From the NCBI GenBank assembly GCA_045604155.1, contig JAZUNN010000083.1, positions 16,387 to 80,386 on the forward strand: DNA of 64,000 nt, written 5' to 3'. The position numbers were made by a program, and so were the translations under genes. Below are positions 58,565 to 64,000 of this stretch, in pieces. Below the pieces are notes generated by a model. The model was not told where the DNA came from and did not search any database. It saw nothing but the letters and a program-made list of their open reading frames with translations. Positions within the stretch are counted from its first letter, which is position 1. Each line of letters begins with the position of its first letter. Source of the stretch: JAISGQ01 sp045604155. GTDB lineage: Bacteria; Bacillota; Clostridia; Oscillospirales; Acutalibacteraceae.

Positions 58565-59032
58565 ATGAACGACAATGAGATCTATAAGCTTATAAATGAT
58601 TCTTTTGAAGATAAAATAAAGCTTGATTTTGAAGATGTAAAAAAACGTATCGCTGCTCTCCCCGAAAAGAATGATAAAGTCATTTCCATTGCACCTTCTC
58701 GATCCAGAAACAATATAATTTACATTATTTCCGCTGTTGCAGCCTGTCTTATATGTGCTGTAAGTCTTACCGTAATCTTCACTTTTATAAATTCCGGATC
58801 TGCCAAAAAAAGTGAGTCTTATTTCTCTTATTCAGCTGCAGAGTCAGCAATGTATGAAGAACCTGCATACAACGCCGCTTGCGATGAGTCGGCTGAAACA
58901 TTTGGAGCTGTTTACGAGGACAGCTGTATGGTCTATGACGATTTTGAGGTTTTAACTGAATGCATCAAAGAGGAAATCAGCCCTTCTGATGCTCTCTCCG
59001 ATTCCGATCTTAGTTCAACTGATCTTGATTAA
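58565..59032 (+). CDS. probable anti-sigma factor, single-pass membrane protein
   Basis: 155 residues: a charged N-terminal cytoplasmic part (residues 1-48), one hydrophobic segment (about 50-73, IIYIISAVAACLICAVSLTV) and an outside part rich in Ser, Tyr and acidic residues. There is no HxxxCxxC zinc motif, so it is not a ZAS-type anti-sigma. The assignment rests on position behind the sigma gene and topology. GAAAGGAAGG precedes the ATG. A terminator follows. Confidence 0.65.
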   Translation: MNDNEIYKLINDSFEDKIKLDFEDVKKRIAALPEKNDKVISIAPSRSRNNIIYIISAVAACLICAVSLTVIFTFINSGSAKKSESYFSYSAAESAMYEEPAYNAACDESAETFGAVYEDSCMVYDDFEVLTECIKEEISPSDALSDSDLSSTDLD

Positions 59033-59040
59033 TCAAAAGA

Positions 59041-59085
59041 ACACCCCTGAAAACGGCAAAAGACGTTTTCAGGGGTGTGTATTTT
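59041..59085. terminator. terminator after the sigma/anti-sigma pair
   Basis: Fifteen-base stem ACACCCCTGAAAACG around an 8-base loop, then TATTTTTAT. It also lies just past the stop of convergent pcrA. Confidence 0.85.
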
Positions 59086-61451
59086 TATATGTGCTTAAGA
59101 CCTGCAAAATTTGCCATTAATTTCTTTACGCCCACCTTCTCGAAACGTACTTCAAGGAGTGTATCTGAACCGAGAGGTGAAGCATTGAGGATTTCGCCTT
59201 CTCCAAATACCTTGTGAAGGACTCTGTCGCCCTTTGAGAAGCTTTCGGATACGGTTTTCTTCTGTGCCGATGCAGCACCCGACATCTGGGTTGCTGTATT
59301 GTAAGTCGGCTTTTCGTATCCGGCAAAGCCTCCGGAGCTTTCACGTCTTACAGGTTTTGCACGTTTTTTATCGAGTAACTCGGAAGGAATTTCCACCACG
59401 AAACGTGAAAGAGGATTTCTTGTGGTCTGTCCGAAAAGCATTCTCGACTGTGCATGAACAAGATGAAGCTTGTCCTGAGCACGGGTAATGCCTACATATG
59501 CCAGACGTCGTTCTTCTTCCGTTTCCGACGGGTCAAGAGAAGACTGTCTGCCCGGGAAGATATTTTCCTCAAGTCCGGGAATGAAAACTATGGGAAATTC
59601 AAGTCCCTTTGCAGAGTGAAGTGTCATAAGTACAACTGCGTCTGCATCAGAGTCATAATTGTCTATATCCGCTACAAGGGCAACTTCTTCGAGGAATTCA
59701 CCAAGGTCGGCATCTTCCCCTCGTTCCTCCTGGAACTTTATAAGGTTGGTCTTGAGCTCCTGAATATTTTCCATTCGCTCTTCCTTTTTCTCATCCCCTG
59801 CCAGCGATGCTTCGTAACCTGTCTTCTCAAGGATCATATCGAGCAGATCACCAAGTCCGACAGTTACATCTCCCTCTGCATCCGCAAGATCTGTGATCAT
59901 CTGTGCAAACTGCATCATCTTCCCTGCACATCTGCTGAGCGCCTGATAATGATCTGCATTTGCCATAACTTCGAAAAGAGAAACTGAAAGCTGAGATGCT
60001 ATTTCTGAGGCAGTTTCAACGGATTTGTCGCCTATTCCTCGCTTAGGCTCATTGATTATTCTGCGAAGTCTGACTTCATCGGCAGGATTTGAAATAACAC
60101 AGAGATACGCAAGCATATCCTTGATTTCCTTACGCTCATAGAATCGATGTCCGCCAATGATACGGTAAGGAATTCCTGCTCTTGAAAGATAGCCTTCAAG
60201 GGAGTTTGACTGAGCATTCATGCGGTAAAGAACTGCATGATCGGAATACTTCTTTCCGCCTGCCACAGAGCTGTTGATCTCGTCTGCAATATACTTTGAT
60301 TCTTCTCTGTCCGTATCTGCCGTGTAGAGTGTTACAAGCTCGCCTTCACCTTTATCGCTCCACAGTCGTTTGCTCTTGCGCTCGGTGTTGTTTGCGATAA
60401 CTGCATTTGCAGCATCAAGTATATTTCCTGTTGAACGGTAATTCTGCTCAAGGCGGATTACTGTTGCATCCTCATACTGGTTCTCGAATGAGAGAATGTT
60501 TTCAATTGTTGCGCCTCGGAATTTGTATATACTCTGGTCATCGTCGCCTACAACACAGAGGTTTCTGTGACCATCAGCCAGCATACGCACGAACATATAC
60601 TGTGCATGGTTTGTATCCTGATACTCGTCTATCATGATGTAGCGGAAACGGTGACGGTAGTATTCAAGAATATCCTCATTCTCTTCGAGAAGGGTTACGG
60701 TATTGAGAAGCAGGTCATCAAAATCCATGGCATCTGCTTCAATAAGGCGTCTTTGATAATGCTCATAAACCTCGGCTACTTTACGAAGTCTGAAGTCAGA
60801 GCCTGCCTGAGCGGAATACTGATCGGGAAGGAGCAACTTTTCCTTTGCACGGCTTATTTCATTGCCTATTACCTTATGGGAAATGAATTTTTCGTCAATG
60901 GACAGCATACTCATGATGTCCTTTATAAGTCTGCGCTGGTCATCTGTATCGTAAATTGTAAATCGATTTGTATATCCCAGGCGCTCTGCATCACGGCGAA
61001 GCATTCTTGCGCTGGAGGCATGGAATGTGGATGCCCACACATCATTACCTTCTTCACCCAGCTTCATTACAAGTCGGTTTTTAAGCTCGCCTGCGGCCTT
61101 GTTTGTAAATGTGATTGCCATTACCTGCCAGGGTTTTGCAGGATATACGGCAAGAAGCTTTGTCACCTTTTCATCATCGGTGATTCTCTCTGTCTGACTT
61201 TCGAGAAATTCAACATCCTCCTCGGTAAGTCCGTAAGGAAGCTTGTCGCTGTTATATGCATTTCCGTATTTTATCAGGTTTTCGGCACGGCTGACAAGGA
61301 CTGTTGTCTTTCCGCTGCCTGCTCCTGCAAGAATCAGCACGGGACCTTCAGTCTGAAAAACCGCCTGCTGCTGCATGGAGTTAAGTCTTGAATACTCTTT
61401 TTCAAGTATAGCTTTTTTTGCTTTTAAAAATCGCTCTTTGAGTTCTGCCAT
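59085..61451 (-). CDS. pcrA: ATP-dependent DNA helicase PcrA (UvrD family)
   Basis: Superfamily 1 3'-5' helicase for excision repair and clearing of stalled complexes. 788 residues. Motifs: LNSMQQQAV (Q motif), ILAGAGSGKTT (I), AITFTNKAAGELKNRL (Ia), DEYQDTNHAQ (II), GDDDQSIYKFRGA (III), RLEQNYRSTGNIL (IV), VVLMTLHSAKGLEFPIVFIPG (V) and EEERRLAYVGITRAQ (VI). The C-terminal 60 residues form the Tudor-like domain that binds RNA polymerase (GDRVLHKVFGEGEIL). It begins with about 30 extra residues before the Q motif, as in the family. Normal length. Confidence 0.97.
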   Translation of the reverse strand: MAELKERFLKAKKAILEKEYSRLNSMQQQAVFQTEGPVLILAGAGSGKTTVLVSRAENLIKYGNAYNSDKLPYGLTEEDVEFLESQTERITDDEKVTKLLAVYPAKPWQVMAITFTNKAAGELKNRLVMKLGEEGNDVWASTFHASSARMLRRDAERLGYTNRFTIYDTDDQRRLIKDIMSMLSIDEKFISHKVIGNEISRAKEKLLLPDQYSAQAGSDFRLRKVAEVYEHYQRRLIEADAMDFDDLLLNTVTLLEENEDILEYYRHRFRYIMIDEYQDTNHAQYMFVRMLADGHRNLCVVGDDDQSIYKFRGATIENILSFENQYEDATVIRLEQNYRSTGNILDAANAVIANNTERKSKRLWSDKGEGELVTLYTADTDREESKYIADEINSSVAGGKKYSDHAVLYRMNAQSNSLEGYLSRAGIPYRIIGGHRFYERKEIKDMLAYLCVISNPADEVRLRRIINEPKRGIGDKSVETASEIASQLSVSLFEVMANADHYQALSRCAGKMMQFAQMITDLADAEGDVTVGLGDLLDMILEKTGYEASLAGDEKKEERMENIQELKTNLIKFQEERGEDADLGEFLEEVALVADIDNYDSDADAVVLMTLHSAKGLEFPIVFIPGLEENIFPGRQSSLDPSETEEERRLAYVGITRAQDKLHLVHAQSRMLFGQTTRNPLSRFVVEIPSELLDKKRAKPVRRESSGGFAGYEKPTYNTATQMSGAASAQKKTVSESFSKGDRVLHKVFGEGEILNASPLGSDTLLEVRFEKVGVKKLMANFAGLKHI

Positions 61452-61477
61452 GAGAATACCATCCTTAGAAAAATTAT

Positions 61478-61500
61478 GCGCTCTCGTTTGTGAGAGCGCA
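61478..61500 (-). terminator. terminator after oadB-like gene
   Basis: TGCGCTCTC/GAGAGCGCA with a 5-base loop, T-rich on the minus strand, 18 bases after the stop codon. pcrA starts 27 bases on, so some read-through may supply it. Confidence 0.7.
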
Positions 61501-61518
61501 TATTTATTGTTTTTTGAA

Positions 61519-62652
61519 TTAACCGAAGATAGAAATCAGAACACCTGCTGCAACTGCAGAGCCGATAACACCTGCGACGTTGGGACCCATTGCGTGCATG
61601 AGAAGGAAGTTGCTGGGATTCTCTTTCTGACCAACCTTCTGTGCAACACGTGCAGCCATGGGAACTGCGGAAACACCTGCAGCACCGATAAGGGGATTGA
61701 CCTTACCGCCTGTGAGAACATACAATACCTTACCGAAAAGAACACCGCTTGCTGTACCCATTGCAAATGCAAATACACCAAGACCGATAATCAGAAGTGT
61801 CTCTTTGCTGAGGAATATCTCACCGTTTGCTGTTGCACCGACAGTGAGTCCGAGGAAAATAACAACTATGTTCATAAGCTCATTCTGAGCAGTATTTGAA
61901 AGTCTCTGAACAACACCGCTCTCACGGAAGAGGTTGCCGAGCATGAGCATACCGATCAGAGGAGTAGCGGAAGGAAGAAGGAGAGATACGACAATTGTAA
62001 CGACGATGGGGAAAATGATTTTCTCTGTCTTGGAAACCTCACGCAGCTGCTTCATTACAACACTGCGCTCCTTCTTTGTGGTGAGAAGCTTCATAATAGG
62101 CGGCTGGATAATCGGAACCAGTGCCATGTAGAGATATGCAGCAACTGCGATGGGTCCTAAGTACTCAGGTGCAAGCTTGCTGGTAACAAAGATTGCGGTA
62201 GGACCGTCTGCGCCGCCGATAATACCGATGGATGCTGCAACTTCCTCGGGAAATCCGAGAAGCATTGCACCGATAAATGTAATAAATATACCGATCTGGG
62301 CAGCTGCACCGAGAATAAAGCTCTTGGGGTTTGCAAGAAGAGGGCCGAAGTCAGTCATTGCACCGACACCAAGGAAAATCAGCGGAGGATAGATGCCGAG
62401 CTTTACACCCTTGTAAAGGTAGAAAAGCAGACCGCCGTCTTCCATAAGTCCTGCGCCGGGGATGTTTGCAAGAATAACGCCGAATGCTATGGGGAGAAGA
62501 AGCAGAGGTTCATACTGCTTTTTTACTGCAAGATAAACAAGAAGGCAGCCAATAGCTATCATTATAAGATTTTTCCACTGGCCATTTACAAAGCCCATAA
62601 TTCCTGAGTCATTTGCAAGATCAACCAGTGTATTCCATATACGATCAAACAT
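61519..62652 (-). CDS. sodium-ion-translocating decarboxylase, beta subunit
   Basis: Membrane subunit of the OadB/MmdB/GcdB family, which couples decarboxylation of a carboxybiotin intermediate to Na+ export. 377 residues with about ten hydrophobic segments. The conserved Na+ and carboxybiotin pocket GIIGGADGPTAIFVTSKLAP (Asp in GGADGP) is intact, as is the C-terminal NPLIGAAGVSAVPMAARVAQKVGQ and the final GPNVAGVIGSAVAAGVL. It lies 28 bases after the gamma/delta-like gene. The carboxyltransferase and biotin-carrier subunits are not in the window, so the substrate (oxaloacetate, methylmalonyl-CoA or glutaconyl-CoA) is undetermined. Confidence 0.94.
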   Translation of the reverse strand: MFDRIWNTLVDLANDSGIMGFVNGQWKNLIMIAIGCLLVYLAVKKQYEPLLLLPIAFGVILANIPGAGLMEDGGLLFYLYKGVKLGIYPPLIFLGVGAMTDFGPLLANPKSFILGAAAQIGIFITFIGAMLLGFPEEVAASIGIIGGADGPTAIFVTSKLAPEYLGPIAVAAYLYMALVPIIQPPIMKLLTTKKERSVVMKQLREVSKTEKIIFPIVVTIVVSLLLPSATPLIGMLMLGNLFRESGVVQRLSNTAQNELMNIVVIFLGLTVGATANGEIFLSKETLLIIGLGVFAFAMGTASGVLFGKVLYVLTGGKVNPLIGAAGVSAVPMAARVAQKVGQKENPSNFLLMHAMGPNVAGVIGSAVAAGVLISIFG

Positions 62653-62680
62653 AATATGTCAATTTCCTTTCTGTCAGTAA

Positions 62681-63094
62681 TTAAAACGAACGTACATTTT
62701 CAGCAATACCTGCTGCAGCCCAAGCGCTTCTGCCGCCTGTGTTTGCGCTTCTTCTGACAGAACGAACTGCATATTTCTTGCCCTGGCTCTCACCGTAGAC
62801 TGCGACTGCTGCTGCGATAACAGCGATTATATCATCATTTGACTGTGTTGCTGCAGGCAGCACTACAGGTGCCGCAGCGGGAGCTGCTTTAACAGGTGCA
62901 GCCTTCTTTTCAGTCTTCTTTTCGCTCTTTTTTACTCCGGAAAATGCTTTTCCAAACAACCAGATGATAAATATCAGCAGCACAAGTGCCGCAAATACAA
63001 TCAGAATGCCTGTTACTGTGGTAACAAAAATCGTATCTGTTACACTTTCCTGTCCGGAACTGTTGCCTGCTTCAGCAAGAATCCAATTTTGCAT
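62681..63094 (-). CDS. OadG/MmdD-family decarboxylase subunit
   Basis: Small (137-residue) membrane anchor subunit of Na+-pumping decarboxylases. One hydrophobic segment lies at about residues 25-48, followed by a lysine/alanine/proline linker (KKSEKKTEKKAAPVKAAPAAAP), and a short C-terminal motif IIAVIAAAVAVYG ... YAVRSVRRSANTGGRSAWAAAG, typical of OadG/delta subunits. GAGAGGTAG before the ATG at 63094 sets the start; an in-frame ATG at 63139 lies close to the transcription start. First gene of the pair with the beta subunit. Confidence 0.87.
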   Translation of the reverse strand: MQNWILAEAGNSSGQESVTDTIFVTTVTGILIVFAALVLLIFIIWLFGKAFSGVKKSEKKTEKKAAPVKAAPAAAPVVLPAATQSNDDIIAVIAAAVAVYGESQGKKYAVRSVRRSANTGGRSAWAAAGIAENVRSF

Positions 63095-63153
63095 TTTTAC
63101 TACCTCTCTTTGTATGATATAAAAGTGCATTCGCACCACTTAATCCCATTATA

Positions 63154-63182
63154 AGTATACACTCTTTTTTACTGCTTTTCAA
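63154..63182 (-). promoter_or_regulatory. promoter of the oadG-oadB pair
   Basis: Minus-strand TTGAAA (63177-63182), 17-base spacer, TATACT (63154-63159). Confidence 0.65.
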
Positions 63183-63291
63183 TCAATATGTTGGAAATTT
63201 TATCTCTTTGTTATTTTTGAACAGCTTTATTTAAAATATATAGATATATTTACAAATTTCGGACATTCTATCCTTAGAGGAGATGATTAAA

Positions 63292-63729
63292 TTGATAAAA
63301 AACAACACCGACGACAGCAATGTACTGACCCTGATACACGACAGCTGCAAAATGGGGCTTTTGTCCATTGACGCACTTCTTAAAAAGACCAACGAAACAG
63401 CACTTGAAGGGCTTCTGCAGGATTTCCGCAAGGAATATAACGATATTGCAATGAATGTGGGCTCTGCTCTCGCCGACAGCGGTATTATTGCAGGTGACAC
63501 CAAAACCATGGCAAAAATCGGTCTGAAAAGCTCTGTCAACATGAAGGTTATGATGGATGACTCTCTTTCCCACATTTCAGAAATGCTTATTCAGGGTGCA
63601 AATATGGCCATAATCGAAATGTACAAAGCCGTAAACAGCGCATCGCTGTGCGATTATTCAAAGGATATGGTTCAGAGATATATCGATTGCGAGCAGGCGC
63701 ATATCGAGAAGTTAAAAAAGTGGCTGTAA
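63292..63729 (+). CDS. hypothetical helical-bundle protein
   Basis: About 145 residues, soluble and almost all helical in pattern, with Asp, Glu and Met/Lys-rich helices (LLQDFRKEYNDIAMN, MDDSLSHISEMLIQGANMAIIEMY, CEQAHIEKLKKWL). It is reminiscent of four-helix, ferritin-like bundles such as DUF2383, but I cannot confirm it. AGAGGAG directly touches an ATG at 63283, leaving no spacing, while it is nine bases from a TTG at 63292, which is preferred. No clear promoter or terminator. Function unknown. Confidence 0.65.
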   Translation: MIKNNTDDSNVLTLIHDSCKMGLLSIDALLKKTNETALEGLLQDFRKEYNDIAMNVGSALADSGIIAGDTKTMAKIGLKSSVNMKVMMDDSLSHISEMLIQGANMAIIEMYKAVNSASLCDYSKDMVQRYIDCEQAHIEKLKKWL

Positions 63730-63743
63730 GATTACTTTCAATC

Positions 63744-63772
63744 TTGAATCATCACATATATTATTGTATAAT
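63744..63772 (+). promoter_or_regulatory. promoter of the ABC-F gene
   Basis: TTGAAT (63744-63749), 17-base spacer, TATAAT (63767-63772). The leader to the ATG is about 55 bases. Confidence 0.65.
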
Positions 63773-63833
63773 TATTTTTAGGGCTGTTTGCATACAGCCT
63801 CCTACTTACTACTCCGATGGGAGAGAATTTTTT

Positions 63834-64000
63834 ATGACAGTTCTCAGCGCCAACGATTTAGGGCTTTTTTACGGCGCAAATATGATATTTGAAAATGTTA
63901 CGTTTTCTGTTGATGAAAAAGACAGAGTTGCACTGGTTGGTATAAACGGCTGCGGAAAAACAAGTCTTTTCAAGCTTATTACAGGAGAGAACATCCCCGA
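63834..64000 (+). CDS. ABC-F family ATPase, 3' end beyond window
   Basis: The first 55 residues of an ABC ATPase: VLSANDLGLFYGANMIFENV, then VALVGINGCGKTSLFKLITGE with a full Walker A (GINGCGKTS). The start and spacing match the ABC-F proteins (translation factors such as Uup or EttA, or antibiotic resistance ribosome-protection factors) that carry two ATPase domains and no membrane domain. The truncation prevents naming the subtype. GGGAGAG precedes the ATG at 63834. Confidence 0.85.
   Translation, partial: MTVLSANDLGLFYGANMIFENVTFSVDEKDRVALVGINGCGKTSLFKLITGENIP

Noticed and set aside
1..64000. tRNA, rRNA or tmRNA genes
   Set aside because: No gap holds a tRNA-like GTTCRANYC T-arm with matching acceptor stem, and no rRNA segment is seen. 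A tRNAscan run would settle it.

Overview
The window reads as a chromosomal segment of a strictly anaerobic, low-to-mid GC Firmicute, most likely a gut clostridium of the Oscillospiraceae/Ruminococcaceae type. The signs are strong AGGAGG-type ribosome sites, frequent TTG and GTG starts, clean TTGACA-N17-TATAAT promoters, Firmicute-type gene orders (rnc-smc-ftsY, infC-rpmI-rplT, dnaD/dnaI), TrmFO, a YfmF/YfmH pair, a desulfoferrodoxin-type protein, a Na+-pumping decarboxylase module and intracellular plant-sugar glycosidases. Most of it is housekeeping DNA. I see no rRNA, tRNA, CRISPR, prophage or transposase gene.

Layout. 1-11.3 kb (minus): a long run transcribed leftward, rnc - radical SAM - smc - ftsY - (cluster of hairpins) - rdgB - yhbY - nadD - yqeK - rsfS - leuS (leuS runs off the left edge). 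11.4-15.9 kb (minus): yfmF - yfmH - lgt - folD, all overlapping, ending in a terminator. 16.0-18.3 kb (plus): GtrA-like protein, GH51 arabinofuranosidase, small Cys-rich protein. 18.3-24.5 kb: single genes, including a secreted SH3/metallopeptidase protein with a folded leader, two patatin-like lipases, a LacI regulator, a YfbR-like HD nucleotidase and a Rossmann-fold epimerase. 24.7-28.3 kb (plus): glycolytic operon pgk-tpiA-gpmI, with the codon bias of highly expressed genes. 28.4-31.5 kb (minus): a 500-residue HTH protein and a MATE transporter, with a candidate small RNA between them. 31.7-35.7 kb (plus): GH13 and GH36 glycosidase operon, followed by a palindromic repeat element between two near-identical terminators. 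36.0-37.9 kb: amidohydrolase, divergent from an HTH-desulfoferrodoxin fusion. 38.1-39.8 kb (plus): rpsB-tsf behind a structured leader. 39.9-40.5 kb: a small membrane-protein island between 18-bp direct repeats. 40.5-48.7 kb (minus): infC-rpmI-rplT, then trmH-like - dprA - topA - trmFO - plsX - nudix. 49-54.5 kb (plus): metG - tatD - M32 carboxypeptidase - rph - GNAT. 54.5-57.8 kb (minus): acidic membrane protein; dnaD-like and dnaI-like replication genes. 58.0-59.0 kb (plus): ECF sigma factor and probable anti-sigma. 59.1-63.1 kb (minus): pcrA; oadG-oadB. 63.3-64 kb (plus): helical-bundle protein and the start of an ABC-F ATPase.

How the genes fit together. The left third handles translation fidelity, ribosome and tRNA quality, chromosome structure and membrane-protein or lipoprotein export. 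The middle handles carbon: alpha-glucosides, alpha-galactosides and arabinosides feed glycolysis, and the OadB/OadG membrane module could turn a decarboxylation into a Na+ gradient. The right third handles translation initiation, tRNA modification, DNA topology and replication start. The observations most worth following up are the HTH-desulforedoxin-superoxide reductase fusion, the candidate small RNA at 30.04 kb, the infC gene with an ATC start behind an attenuator, the folded leader of the SH3 metallopeptidase, and two different families of palindromic intergenic elements. No wholly new multi-gene system is obvious.
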